A stretch of 64,000 nt of DNA from Homarus americanus (taxonomy: Eukaryota; Arthropoda; Malacostraca; Decapoda; Nephropidae), in NCBI RefSeq assembly GCF_018991925.1, contig NW_024742338.1:2828495-2892494 (forward strand). Direction: 5' to 3'. The notes below the pieces were generated by a model. The model saw nothing but the letters and a program-made list of their open reading frames with translations, did no database searches and was not told the DNA's origin. Of the stretch, positions 1-10,871 are shown piece by piece. Position 1 is the stretch's first letter. Each line of letters opens with the position of its first letter. The position numbers and the translations under genes are program-made.

Positions 1-166
1 AATAAACCCCAATAGCCACAACAACCTTCAGGCTATTATTGGTTCCATCTACAACACACTCAGATATTTGTACCGAACAACAGAGCAGCAAATTATACAT
101 TCATTTAAAGGCAACAGAATATGGAAATCTGTGTTAACGGTCAACCTAGGAGGTGGTGGGGGTGCT

Positions 167-204
<38 letters not shown>

Positions 205-420
205 AGTGCTATGTACACCACCATAATTTATGACTAATGACTGCGACACACACCACCACACACTGCAATATACTCAAAAGCATATGTACACTAACTGTGG
301 TTGTAAGATTACCCCGCTGTACATGTGTGTGTGTGTGTGTGTGTGTGTAGACAAATGTATACACACACACACACACACACACCCCCCCACACACACACAC
401 ACACATGTTACCCCCTTATG
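1..420. repeat. GT/AC microsatellites in unique flank
   Basis: There is a (GT)16 tract at about 171-202 and a (GT)n tract at 324-348 followed by an (AC)n tract at 360-405, which can fold on each other. The first 165 bp look single-copy with no gene. Confidence 0.9.
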
Positions 421-890
421 TTTCTGCTGTTAAACGGGAAATAAGGATGTGTTATGTGTTTGAGTTAATCCTGGAGTGGGTAGAGAGAGAGAGAGAGAGA
501 GAGAGATAAGAGCTAATCAAGTGTTAGTGGATAATATAAACAACTCGAGTGTGTAGTGGTGACTGGTGAGCTGCACTCGAGTAAGTTACCTTCATACCTC
601 TGTTTTTTTATTGACTTTTTTTTTTTACCGTAATGACCTTAACCTTTGACCTATTGACCTTAAAATCAATACACTTCTAGGGCTGTATAGACGTTATGTA
701 TATATGATGTTTGAACACAATATCTCATGTTGTTTTTACGTTATCATGCTGACACACATACAACCACTGCTAAATACCCCACTCACGCGGCCAGTGTCGG
801 TATGGTAATGGCACCGAAGGGTAGTACGTGCTGGTAAGTATCCTACCGTGCCATAATACACTTCAGGGAGCCATAAGTCGGGTTAATGAT
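420..890. other. Mostly unique non-coding sequence
   Basis: It contains a short (GA)n at 482-507 and a TGACCT-rich stretch at 635-665. No exon or RNA gene is seen. Confidence 0.6.
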
Positions 891-1240
891 GGCACGGAAT
901 ACTGATTATTAACTTAGACGCCACACAACACAATCTGAAGTGACATAATTCTGAATATTAATGGCGCAGGTTACCGATTATTTTCTTCCGTGCCATAACA
1001 AAGTCCAAGGTGCCATAATTCTCAATAATAATGGCGCAGGTTACCGATTATTTTCTTCCGTGCCATAACAAAGTCCAAGGCGCCATAATTCTCAATAATA
1101 ATGGCACAGGTTACCGATTATCTTCCTCCGTGCCATAACAAAATCCAAGGTGCCACAATTCTGAATAATAATGGTACAAACTAAACTAATTATCCTCTGT
1201 CGCGCCACAACAAGGATCAAGGTGCCATAACTCTATCCAA
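890..1240. repeat. 70-bp tandem array
   Basis: About four diverging copies of a 70-bp unit; the ATGGCGCAGG element recurs at 961, 1031 and 1101 (there ATGGCACAGG) and, decayed, at 1171. The unit carries GTGCCATAA twice. Confidence 0.9.
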
Positions 1241-1324
1241 TTATGATACAGAAATACACAGATTATATCGACCTGTTGTTGTTATTATCAAGAGTCTGAG
1301 TTCAGTCAAATCACATCGATATTT

Positions 1325-1435
1325 TTCATCGCACAGACAGACTGACAGATAGACAGACAGACAGACAGATAGACAGACAGACAGACGAATATGTCATGTG
1401 GATCAAACAAACAAACAAACAAGCAAACAAACACA
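1325..1435. repeat. CAGA and AAAC tetranucleotide repeats
   Basis: An interrupted (CAGA)n with GATA variants at 1330-1385 is followed by (AAAC)n at 1408-1432. Confidence 0.9.
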
Positions 1436-1504
1436 GGAATGTAACCCCGAGTTTATACAGATGGATAGAATTTCTGTAAACAACTCACCAAGGTTTGTTG
1501 ATAG

Positions 1505-1672
1505 AAAGGAATGACGTAAGCAGTGACGTAAGCAGTGACGTCAACAAATAAGAAGTGACGTAAGCAGTGACGTCAAAAAAAAAAGAAATGACGTAATGAG
1601 TGACGTCAACAAAAAGAAATGACGTAATGAGTGACGTCAACAAAAAGAAATGACGTAATGAGTGACGTACAT
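1505..1672. repeat. CRE-like tandem array, 31-bp period
   Basis: TGACGTAA and TGACGTCA alternate. Perfect TGACGTCA palindromes start at 1536, 1568, 1601 and 1632. The last copies are exactly 31 bp apart and carry AACAAAAAGAAA spacers. Confidence 0.85.
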
Positions 1673-1884
1673 AATTAAGGAATGAACTCTACACTTAAAC
1701 CAACGAACAAAAGAACAAACACAGAAACTTGACCTTGTTTATATGGACACAAACAACAACAAAAACAACAACAGCAAAAGCAACGTAAACAAACAACTGA
1801 GGTCTCTTGAATGTTGAGTGTTAAGTTACGATACTAAGACCAATACGGTGCCTTATATAGCGGGGTATCTTTCAACACTTACAC

Positions 1885-2362
1885 TCTTTTAAACTTACGA
1901 TACCTGGGTTAAGTGTTCAAGCCATTACAGTTGACCTGGCTTGACCTTACAATACCTGGGATAAGGTTTCAAGCTATTACAGTTGACCTGGCTTGACCTT
2001 ACAATACCTGGGATAAGGTTTCAAGCTATTACAGTTGACCTGGCTTGACCTACGATACCTGGGATAAGGTTTCAAGCCATTAGAGTTGACCTGTCTTGAC
2101 CTACGATACCTGGGTTAAGTGTTCAAGCCATTACAGTTGACCTGGCTTGACCTTACAATACCTGGGATAAGTGTTCAAGCCATTACAGTTGACCTGGCTT
2201 GACCTTACAATACCTGGGATAAGGTTTCAAGCCATTACAGTTGACCTGGCTTGACCTTACAATACCTGGGATAAGGTTTCAAGCCATTACAGTTGACCTG
2301 GCTTGACCTTACAATACCTGGGATAATGGTTTCAAGCCAGTAAGGGTAGAATTGACCTGGCT

Positions 2363-2370
<8 letters not shown>
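1885..2370. repeat. 52-bp tandem array with paired TGACCT half-sites
   Basis: About nine copies of a 52-bp unit. Each contains TGACCTGGCTTGACCT (with one TCT variant), that is, two TGACCT half-sites spaced by four bases, followed by a TACCTGGGATAAG block and TTCAAGCCATTACAG. Confidence 0.9.
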
Positions 2371-2394
<24 letters not shown>

Positions 2395-2395
2395 C
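2371..2395. repeat. GT microsatellite
   Basis: A pure (GT)n lies between the 52-bp array and the LINE tail. Confidence 0.9.
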
Positions 2396-2465
2396 CAATA
2401 ATAATAATAATTAACGGTTTATTAAGATAACATGGCAGCCCGAAGGTTGAAAATAAAAAATAAAC
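2396..2465 (-). mobile_element. Solo 3' end of the same LINE family (extreme 5' truncation)
   Basis: The sequence AATAATAATAATAATTAACGG followed by a TTTATT and GGCAGCCCGAAGGTTGAAAAT closely matches the distal tail at 44748-44810. On the minus strand it reads as a short 3' UTR with AATAAA and an ATT tail. Only about 65 bp is recognisable, as expected for an insertion that aborted soon after reverse transcription began. It abuts a GT microsatellite. Confidence 0.7.
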
Positions 2466-2631
2466 AGAGATGATAAGGAATGGGTCACAAAAAACTTTCA
2501 ATACAAGAAATATAGAGTCAACATATAGAGTAACTACTGTTTATAATCGGTACTGTGGGAGCTGGTGTTGTGAACTGATGTGGGTGCCAACAAAGTCCTT
2601 CCCCACTGTTTGGTTGGCTGGCCTACCAAGG

Positions 2632-2709
2632 TCGTGTGTGTGTGTGTGTTTTGTGGGGTTGTGGTATTGGTAGTATGTGTGTGGGATGATGTATGTATGT
2701 ATGTATGTA

Positions 2710-2750
<41 letters not shown>

Positions 2751-2845
2751 TGTAGTATGTGCGTGGGATGGTGTATGTATGTATGTATGTATGTATGTAT
2801 GTATGTATGTGTGTATGTATGTGTGTGTGTGTGTGTGTGTGTACC
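2632..2845. repeat. Compound GT / GTAT microsatellite
   Basis: Blocks of (GT)n and (GTAT)n alternate. The frames here give VCVC, MYVC and HTYIHT peptides, which are repeat translations. Confidence 0.9.
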
Positions 2846-2889
2846 ACTTCAATATCCCTTGAAGACCTTAGACCCTCCTATCTAGTTGC

Positions 2890-3045
2890 CATAAGCCTCA
2901 GCTAGCTAATTGTCATGGCCCTTACCTAGTTGTCATGGCCCTTACCTAGTTGTCATGGCCCTTACCTAGTTGTCATGGCCCTTACCTAGTTGCCATATCC
3001 CTTCTCTGGTGGCCATGGCCCTTAGGTGGTTGTCATAATAGGTCT
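2890..3045. repeat. 20-bp tandem array
   Basis: CTAGTTGTCATGGCCCTTAC repeats about six times with an exact 20-bp step (2911, 2931 and on), decaying at both ends. Confidence 0.85.
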
Positions 3046-3600
3046 TAGCGTGTTGTTACAGCCCTTGCAGTGTCTCCCAGGCCAGCCCTTAGGCCCTTGC
3101 TGTGTTCCCTCTCTCATTCTCTTTATTCAGGTCCCACACACGGCTTGTCCCTCTCTTCCACTCTCCTCTTTGTTCCCTCACCCCTCACCCTCTCAACTCT
3201 TCATCCCTACCCTCCCTTTCTCCCTCTCTCTCTGTCTTTCTCCCTTCTACGTCACGTCAACCACACTAATAATGGCCCCAGGCTGCCTCTGTTCTTTTAT
3301 TCATCTATCTATTACCATTCATCTTTCATCCACTAGAGAGAAGGAAGGCATTTGAGTGGAAGGTGTTTCAGTAAGAGTTGATGATGGAAGGGCCACAGTT
3401 GAGGGCCTCCCGAACTGTGGAGATGACGGCACTCACCCGGCCACTTGTAGCCTCTGCTGTGATTGGTCTCTCTCTCTCTCTCTCTCTTTTTTCTCTCTTC
3501 TTTTTTTTTTTTCTTTATTGACACGATTGGAGGACATTTTCGACTAATCTAGGCAGGGCCACTAGGTCTTGGCACTGTGGGTGGTGCCATTGATCAGTGC
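3046..3600. other. Pyrimidine-rich unique sequence with CT tract
   Basis: No gene is seen. A (CT)n followed by T-rich sequence lies at 3467-3515. Confidence 0.6.
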
Positions 3601-3605
3601 CATGC

Positions 3606-3657
3606 AGGTCACAGGTCACGTGAGATAGGTGACGTCACAGGAGGAGGTCATAGGTCA
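3606..3657. promoter_or_regulatory. Two perfect DR1 AGGTCA pairs and a CRE palindrome
   Basis: AGGTCA-C-AGGTCA lies at 3606-3618, AGGTCA-T-AGGTCA at 3645-3657, and TGACGTCA between them at 3630-3637. DR1 is the canonical arrangement bound by RXR/USP, HNF4 and COUP-type nuclear receptors. Function is not shown. Confidence 0.5.
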
Positions 3658-3707
3658 TAAGAGATAAGATAATAGGTCATGATAGTTAGTAGGTTAGGTC
3701 ACGAGAC

Positions 3708-4537
3708 AATGCCTGTACCTCTAGTTGGGTTGGCCATATTGGTACCTCTAGTTGGGTTGGCCATATTGGTACCTCTAGTTGGGTTGGCCATATTGGTACC
3801 TCTGTTGGGTTGGCCTAAGTGGTACCTCTAGTTGGGTTACCATATTGGTACCTCTAGTTGGTTGGCCATATTGGTACCTCTAGTTGGTACCATATTGGTA
3901 CCTCTAGTTGGGTTGGCATATTGGTACCTCTAGTTGGGTTGGCCATATTCCTGTTGGTCATGCCTAAGTACCTCTAGTTGGGTTGGCCATATTGGTACCT
4001 CTAGTTGTGGGCTATTGGTACCTCTAGTTGGGTTGGCCATATTGGTACTTTAGTTGGGGCTATTGGTACCTCTAGTTGGGTTGGCCATATGGTACCTCTA
4101 GTTGGGTTGGCCATATTGCACTTTTAGTTGGTGGCTATTGGTACTCTAGTTGGTGGCCATATTGGTACCTCTAGGTTGGGTTGGCTATTGGTACCTCTAG
4201 TTGGTGGCCATATTGGTACCTTTAGTTGTGTTGGCCATATTGGTACCTCTAGTTGTGTTGGCCATATTGGTACCTCTAGTTGGGTTGGCCATATTCTCTT
4301 GTTGTGTTAGCATATTGGTACCTCTAGTTGGGTTGGCCATATTGGTACCTCTAGTTGGGTTGGCCATATTGGTACCTCTAGTTGGGTTGGCCATATTGGT
4401 ACCTCTAGTTGGGTTGGCCATATTGGTACCTCTAGTTGGGTTGGCCATATTGGTACCTCTTGTTGTGTTGGCCATATTGGTACCTCTAGTTGGGTTGGCC
4501 ATATTGGTACCTCTAGTTGGGTTGGCCATATTGGTAT
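3708..4537. repeat. 27-bp tandem array
   Basis: About 30 copies of a 27-bp unit built on GGTACCTCTAGTTGGGTTGG then CCATATT. Copies at 4318-4537 are nearly identical. Copies at 3780-4310 have many one- to few-base losses. Both strands are open because 27 is a multiple of three, giving ILVPLVGLA and TNMANPTRG repeats that are not proteins. Confidence 0.92.
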
Positions 4538-4626
4538 ATTCTCTGGACAAAATACCACACCGTGATGCCCTATATGGCCAGGATACGCAATGATTATTTT
4601 TAAATTGGGCAATAACTCAAGATCCT

Positions 4627-4627
4627 G

Positions 4628-4692
<65 letters not shown>

Positions 4693-4836
4693 CTATATAT
4701 CTATCTGTCTGTCTAGCTCTCTCTCTCTCTCTCGTGGTGGAGGAGGAGGGCAGGAGCTAGTGAGGTAACCCTGGCTGCCGGGGTTCGATCCATCCTCTTT
4801 AAGTCCTCCCACTGGCCTGCTCTACCCTGCTGTGTG

Positions 4837-4875
<39 letters not shown>

Positions 4876-5149
4876 GTGGGGATAGGTAGTAAGGAAACAA
4901 TATTAATGAACGAAAGAGAGAGAGAGAGAGGGGGGATAGACAAAATGTGAAAGGAGAGATAGAGAGAAAGTGATAAACAGGAGAGAGAGAGAGAGAATGG
5001 AGGGATCAGTAGGAGGGGAGATAGAGAATAAGAGGGGGAAAAGACAAAAGAGAGATAGAGAGAGAAAGAGTGTATGTGTGAAAGGGAGAAAAGAGAGAGA
5101 GAGAGAGAGCAAAAATCCTCATACTCTCACATAACAGCTCACAGTAGAT

Positions 5150-5195
<46 letters not shown>
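4627..5195. repeat. CT, TATC, CTGT, GA and AC microsatellite series
   Basis: (CT)n at 4627-4673, (TATC)n at 4674-4700, (CTGT)n at 4838-4876, imperfect (GA)n at 4913-5109 and (AC)n at 5150-5194. A lone B-box-like GGGGTTCGATCC at 4781 lacks a convincing A box. Confidence 0.9.
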
Positions 5196-5196
<1 letters not shown>

Positions 5197-5274
5197 AATC
5201 ATCTTTCTAGTTCATAATTGTCTGTGTAAAGAATTTGAACCTTCTGTATACTAAAGGTTCATTGTTCAGTATTA

Positions 5275-5565
5275 TGAAGCCTCTGTTTCGTTTTTTGGGG
5301 TTCAAATATTTTAGGGGTTCGATTTTTCTTGGCTTCCATATTTTAGGGGTTCAGTAATTTAAGGGTTCAATAATTTAAGGGTTCAATAATTTAAGGGTAC
5401 AATAATTTAGGGGGTTCAATAATTTAGGGTACAATTAGGGGTTCAATAATTTAAGGGTTCAATAATTTAAGGGTACAATAATTTAGGGGTTCAATAATTT
5501 AAGGGTTCAATAATTTAGGGGTTCAATAATGTAAGGTTTTCCATATGTTTAGGGGTTCAATAGGG
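5275..5565. repeat. 15-16-bp tandem array
   Basis: The core GGGTTCAATAATTTA repeats with GGGTACAATAATTTA variants. Confidence 0.85.
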
Positions 5566-5569
5566 GCTG

Positions 5570-5790
5570 GTGGTATATTTTTGTCCAATGGGTTATTTTT
5601 GTCCAATGGGTTATTTTTGTCCAATGGGTATATTTTTGTCCAATAGTCTATTTTTGACCAATTTTTTTGCCCATTGGGTTATTTTTGTCCACTGTGGTAT
5701 ATTTTTGTCCAATAGTCTATTTTCGTCGCATATGCTATTTTTGTCCAGTAGTCTAATTTTGTCCAATGAGTTACTTTTGTCCGGTGGTAC
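5570..5790. repeat. 18-bp tandem array
   Basis: The core TTTTTGTCCAATGGGTTA repeats, perfect at first and decaying downstream. It encodes FCPMGY in frame, a repeat artefact. Confidence 0.85.
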
Positions 5791-5870
5791 TTTATATATA
5801 ATGGCATTATGTCTCAAGGTTAACATATGTAGTCTACAGCGGGTGTCATCTGGCCAACACATGTAGCGCT

Positions 5871-5904
5871 CACACACACACACACACACACACACAGACA
5901 TACA

Positions 5905-5967
<63 letters not shown>
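5871..5967. repeat. AC microsatellite, about 97 bp
   Basis: (AC)n with a few GACATA and CATA interruptions. Confidence 0.95.
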
Positions 5968-5969
<2 letters not shown>

Positions 5970-6054
5970 ACATAACGCCTGTTTTTCGTTACTTGGCTCT
6001 CATTACGGTCCACTGTAACTAAGTCTCTTAATGTAATAAGTAGTTGTGGTAGAA

Positions 6055-6515
6055 AGAGAATGTGTTGGTGGTGGTAGCTGGGTGGTGGTGGTAGTTGTGT
6101 GGTGGTGGGTAGAGTGGTAGAAATATGTGTGGTAGTTGTGGTGGTGGCGGTAGTTGTGGTGGTGGTGGCGGTAGTTGTCGTGGTGGTGGTAGAAGCTGTA
6201 GTTGTGGTGGTGGTAGTGGCAGCTATGGTGTGTGTAGTTGTGGTGGTAGTGGTTTTGTGGGTGGTGGTGGTGGTAGCTGGTGGTGGTGGTGGTAGTTGTG
6301 GTGGTGGTGGTGGTAGTAGTGGTAGTTGTGGTGGTGGTGGTGGTAGTTGTGGTGGTAGTTGTGGTGGTGGTGGTGGTAGTTGTGGTGGTGGTGGTAGTTG
6401 TTTTGGTGGTGGTGGTGGTGGTAGTTGTAGTTGTGGTGGTGGTGGTGGTAGTTGTAGTTGTGATAGTGGTGGCAGTTGTAATAATAGTTGTAGTGGTGGT
6501 AGGTAATACAACCAC
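6055..6515. repeat. GGT trinucleotide tract with TAGTTGT variants
   Basis: Imperfect (GGT)n with GTAGTTGTGGT interspersion. It encodes Gly/Ser/Cys, poly-Val or poly-Thr in different frames with no stable protein frame or splice context. Confidence 0.9.
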
Positions 6516-6719
6516 CACAACCACCACCATAATCACCACCACAACCACCACAACAGGATGGCGAGCCACACGGACGCGAATGCCTTAGCACGCTTGGTCT
6601 CCCTCACTCAAGTGGCACTTAAGTAATTGCGACAAGTGGAGTCTGTGAATTAGGGCTCAGCAACTCCTTAACGGGTGCATGGGCAGGGAAAGACGCCCCT
6701 AACTCGAGGTCAAGTTAAT

Positions 6720-6905
6720 GTAAGGTCACGGTTAGGTCAGGGTAGGGTAGGTCAGGGTAGGGTAGGTTAGGGTGGGTAGGGTAGGTTAGGTTAGGGTAGG
6801 TTAGGGTGGGTAGGTTAGGGTAGGGTAGGGTAGGATAGGTCAGGTTAGGGTAGGTTAGGGTGGGTAGGGTAGGTTAGGGTAGGGTAGGATAGGTCAGGTT
6901 AGGTT
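6720..6905. repeat. TTAGGG/TAGGG telomere-like degenerate array
   Basis: Mixed GGTTAGGGTAGG units related to, but not pure, arthropod TTAGG. It grades at 6905-7180 into diverged AGTTAA-rich sequence without a gene. Confidence 0.75.
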
Positions 6906-7240
6906 AACTTTTATGCTTGCCAAAAATGTTGTTAATTTAGAGTTAGGTAAAGTTAAAGAGTCTAGTTAAGTTAAATTTAGGTCTAGTTAGGTTGAATTTC
7001 ATGTTAATCTTAAGACCAGGTTAATATGAGGTCACATTAACCCTTGGATTATGTTAACTTGAGGCTCTGTTTAACTTACGCTCATATTAATTAACATAAG
7101 ATCAAGTTAAATTAGAATAAGTTAAAAAATACGGTTATGTTAAGTATCAGGCCAAAGTTAACATACCGGCTAGTTAACCTAACCAAAAACCTAGCTTATG
7201 TTAAATGAACACTACATCAAGTGGTTACATTATACAGATC

Positions 7241-7241
<1 letters not shown>

Positions 7242-7288
<47 letters not shown>

Positions 7289-7466
7289 ACGGGTTGAGCC
7301 AAGCACAGTCAGCGTATGAACTTGCTATTGATTTCTATCCGTAAGGGGAACCTGCTATCTCTCTCTCTCTCTCTATCTCTCACTCTCTCTCTCTCTATCT
7401 CTCACTCTCTCTCTCTATCTATCTATCCATCTATCTCACTATGGTAAACCAAAATAAAAACTAAAT

Positions 7467-7524
<58 letters not shown>
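7242..7524. repeat. GA / CT / GA microsatellites
   Basis: (GA)n at 7244-7287, interrupted (CT)n at 7355-7436 and (GA)n at 7468-7522. The CT tract can pair with either GA tract. Confidence 0.9.
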
Positions 7525-7526
<2 letters not shown>

Positions 7527-7950
7527 GAACCCACAATAAATGAATAGGTCGCCTGAGGGTGAAGGGGAGGGAGAATAGGTGGTGGGGGGTAGAGGTAAGA
7601 AGGAGGAAGAGAGGGAAAGTGAAGAGGCTCGATGAATAGGTCCCGTAGAGAGAGAGAGAGAACACACCCCCTTCCCTCTCCCCCCACCCCACTCCCCTCC
7701 CCCCTCTCCCCTCCCTCCTTCAGTTTATTCTTCATTATGTCAAGTGAAAGAGAGAGGGTTTATTTTATTCATCACCATTCATTCATTCAAGTGTAGTGAG
7801 AAGGGACGACACTGTCAATGTTTGTGTATAATGAAGGTTTAGAGGTGTGGTGTACTGTAGGTGAGGTGTAGTGTTACAGAACAACCTCTTCTACTGCGCC
7901 TCCTTCTGCCTCTTCCTCCTCCTGCTTCTTCCTTCTATCACCTGCCTCCT
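7525..7950. other. Purine/pyrimidine-biased non-coding sequence
   Basis: It has a G/A-rich then C-rich segment at 7560-7725 and unique sequence after. No gene is seen. Confidence 0.5.
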
Positions 7951-7955
7951 TCCTC

Positions 7956-8009
<54 letters not shown>

Positions 8010-8023
8010 ATGTATGTATGTAT
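7956..8023. repeat. GT / GTAT microsatellite
   Basis: (GT)n followed by (GTAT)n. Confidence 0.9.
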
Positions 8024-8239
8024 TACCTATACTACAGAGACACTCATGTAGACACGCCAATGTAGATTTACCTCATTTATGTAGGAGCTTAGAGAGAGAT
8101 TATGTACTAAAATATGTTCGCGCTTACCTATTATGGGTTTAATTGTACAGGTAAGGGATTAATCACTAATGAGAACAGGTAAGAGTTTTTAATTATTGGG
8201 TCACCTGAACACAACCTCACACCTGTTGAGTTAAGGTTA

Positions 8240-8310
8240 GTTATTGACCTGTGATCTTGACCTGTGACCTTGACCTATGATCTTGACCTGTGATCTTGAC
8301 CTGTGTGGCC
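8240..8310. repeat. TGACCT/TGATCT short array
   Basis: TGACCT occurs at 8245, 8258, 8265, 8271, 8284 and about 8300 with TGATCT variants between. 8258-8270 is a perfect DR1 (TGACCT-G-TGACCT). Confidence 0.7.
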
Positions 8311-8890
8311 ATTGTTAACCTAAAAATTGTGCCTCGTAGCAGCTGATGCCAAGACCGACCTGCTGTGATAGCTAAGTAAACAGGAGACCAAACTTGTGAT
8401 CGTCAGTGACCGAACAGACCAAACCCACCACTGTGTTTGGCTGATCTCTCATTTCCCCAAGTGATAGAAACATACACTCTGTGACTGTATTAAAACATAC
8501 ACCCTGTGACTGTATTAGTGTGAGGGGGGGGGAGGGGGTGACGGATAGTTTAAAATTGAACATTCCTCGACAGGTGTGGGTTGGGGTGTGGGGGTGGTGA
8601 TAAAGTAGGTCAGTGAACTACATAGGCAGGTGTGTGATGGACAGTACTGTAGCTCCACCATAGCTACTTGATGGGGGCACCCTCCTCCTCCTGCGTGTGG
8701 CACAGGTGTCTGGGAGAGTCCTGCATCACTACTACGCACTACTGTTGCTTCGTCCTCTGGCATAGTGTGAGGCGCACGTGTCTGGTAAAGTGATGTGTGG
8801 CCATGCACTACTACTGTACTTGTGCATCCCCTGTGTGTGTGTGTGTGTGTGTACAGCGGAACAAAGGTGTGAGTGTGTGTGGGGAAACTG
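8311..8890. other. Unique non-coding sequence
   Basis: No exon or RNA gene was recognised. It has a G-rich patch at 8522-8540 and a short (GT)n at 8831-8852 just before the LINE fragment. Confidence 0.5.
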
Positions 8891-8891
8891 T

Positions 8892-9187
8892 CGGGTGGGT
8901 GGCTGGCAACTGAAAAGGTATAAGGATAGTCTTAAGACATACCTGAAAAAATGCCAAATCGACCCCCTCACCTGGGAGACGATTACTCCACACCGTAACG
9001 CTTGGAGGAGCACCACACGAGAAGGTGTCAATACTTTCGAGTTATCCCGACTGCAAACGCAGGAAAGACGTTGCCCCTCGCCCCTCCCTCACTAGATGTA
9101 CCCCTCCACACGTGCAACACCTGTGTATGCCCCTGCCGGTCTCGTATCGTCCTCTCTAGTCACCTCACAACTCACCAACGGAGGTGA
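8892..9187 (+). mobile_element. 3' coding fragment of a second non-LTR retrotransposon (ORF2 C-terminus with C2H2 finger)
   Basis: From 8892 the frame reads RVGGWQLKRYKDSLKTYLKK and then WETITPHRNAWRSTTREG with FELSR, ending at a stop at 9093-9095. This is the recognisable tail downstream of RT in some LINE ORF2 proteins (R-x-G-G-x-x-K-R-Y-K-D-x-L-K ... W-E ... R-x-x-W-R ... G ... F-E-x-x-R). After a frame change, 9113-9187 encodes CNTCVCPCRSRIVLSSHLTT followed by H, a C-x2-C-x12-H-x3-H zinc finger, then QRR and stop. The frameshift and internal stop make it a dead 5'-truncated relic. Its 5' edge lies just after a GT repeat at 8831-8852. The sequence to about 9260 is probably its 3' UTR. It is a different lineage from the 45-48 kb element. 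Confidence 0.85.
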
Positions 9188-9399
9188 CGTCAATAATAAC
9201 TCATATCATTGTGTCATAGCTGGATGATCGTCATACTTGATTCCGAGTGACAGACTGACAGCAAGATGGTGGTAGTAGTAGTAGAGGTGAGCTACAGGTA
9301 CAGGTGTAAATTACAGGTACAAGTACAGGTACAGTGAGAGACTTCAGTGCAGTAACAATACACAAACTTTGTACAAAATCAATTGACTATCATCAGGTC

Positions 9400-9539
9400 T
9401 GCCTTTGTACACACACACACACACAGTCACCCACCTACACACACGTACTGTATACTCACACACACGCAATCACACCCCCTCCCACACACACACTCACGTA
9501 CACAAGGGCGCAGACGATATGAAACTGTACTGCAAATTA

Positions 9540-9598
<59 letters not shown>

Positions 9599-9600
9599 TT
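9400..9600. repeat. AC-rich and GA microsatellites
   Basis: Interrupted (AC)n at 9408-9505 is followed by a clean (GA)n at 9545-9597. Confidence 0.9.
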
Positions 9601-9869
9601 AAGGGTGAACAGGTATGTTTATGTATAATTCTAATCGTTGCTTGAACACGTTCTGCCCTATTCTACATCTCTCTCTACCCCCTCCCATCTTCCCCTGTCT
9701 TCCTTCCCCTTCTTTCTCCTTTCCCTCTCCCTTCCTCCTCTCCCTCTCCCCCTCTTTAACCCTCTACTTTGACCCCCCCACACATCTGGGACACAAGCAT
9801 TAATAATAAATCGGGAAATTGCTCCACCGATTTCGATTTTGAATCCCATTTCATGACGATCCGATTTAA

Positions 9870-10136
9870 CCTCTTAACCTAACATTACCTCACCTTACCT
9901 TACCTCACCTTACCTCACATTACCTCACCTCACCTTACCTTACCTCACCTTACCTTACCTCACATTACCTTACCTCACCTTACCTTACCTCACCTTACAT
10001 ACCTCCACCTTACCTTACCCTAACATTACCTCACCTCACCTTACCTTACCTTACCTTACCTCACCATACCTTACCTTACCTTACCTCACCTTACCTTACC
10101 TCACCTTACCTCACATTACCTTACCTCACCTTACAG
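9870..10136. repeat. ACCTT/ACCTC pentanucleotide array
   Basis: About 50 units of CTTAC, CTCAC and ATTAC. The register differs from TTAGG/CCTAA, so it is not a telomeric array. Confidence 0.9.
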
Positions 10137-10279
10137 ACTCTATTATGGGATAACGGACGGTATTGCAAGATTGCAACATTGACCAGAACGGGCGGATTCC
10201 TGAGCCCTTTGTTGCAGGTTGCAGTATTGAACGAGAAGAAGAAGGCGTCATTGTTGAGTGTATATTGAGTGTGCCATTG

Positions 10280-10500
10280 AGTGTGTAGGACCACAGGTGT
10301 GTGTTGGAGGAGGGTCACAGGTGTGTGTGTGTTGGCGGGTTACAGGTGTGTTTTGGAGTGTTCCAGGTGTGTGTGTTGGAGTAGGGTCACAGGTGTGTGT
10401 GTGTTGGCGTGTTGCAGGTGTGTGTTGCGGGTCACATATGTGTGTTGGCGTGTTCAGGTGTGTGTTGGCGTGTTGCAGGTGTGTGTTGCAGAAAATACCT
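10280..10500. repeat. Degenerate GTGTGTTGG / CAGG array
   Basis: Irregular copies of CAGGTGTGTGTTGGCGTGTT. Confidence 0.75.
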
Positions 10501-10684
10501 AGTAGTCATGTAGTGGGGCGGGGGGAGGGGGTGATGCAAAAGTAGAAGGCTGAGGCAAATACAAGATAAGAGTATTGGGGCGGCGAGATGGTGTTTGTTG
10601 GGGGGGGCGGGCAGGGCGGGGCGGGGTACAGTTGCATGTCACTAGCAGTACCATTAGCAGCACCACATTCCACAGTTTACCAGT

Positions 10685-10685
<1 letters not shown>

Positions 10686-10771
<86 letters not shown>
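10686..10771. repeat. GT microsatellite, about 85 bp
   Basis: An uninterrupted (GT)n. Confidence 0.95.
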
Positions 10772-10773
<2 letters not shown>

Positions 10774-10871
10774 CTCGTTCCTCACGCTAACACACCTGTA
10801 GGAGATAACAGGTATTTGGACTTTTATGTTGAACTTTTGGACGTTTTTGTGACTTGGATATAACCAATTTC

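Noticed and set aside
4197..4593. ILVPLVGLA repeat frame that could be taken for transmembrane helices
   Set aside because: The 27-bp array is open on both strands, and the frame breaks wherever copies lose a base.
4740..4830. Second tRNA-like SINE with GGGGTTCGATCC
   Set aside because: Only the B-box-like sequence is clear. No A box lies at the right distance and no tail or duplication was found.
6099..6506. 135-codon Gly/Ser/Cys frame resembling a glycine-rich cuticle or antimicrobial peptide
   Set aside because: It lies in an imperfect GGT tract and is poly-Val or poly-Thr in the other frames. It has no signal peptide or conserved cysteine spacing.
9870..10136. Telomeric array
   Set aside because: Units are TTACC/TCACC, not CCTAA, so it is a pentanucleotide microsatellite and not arthropod telomere sequence.
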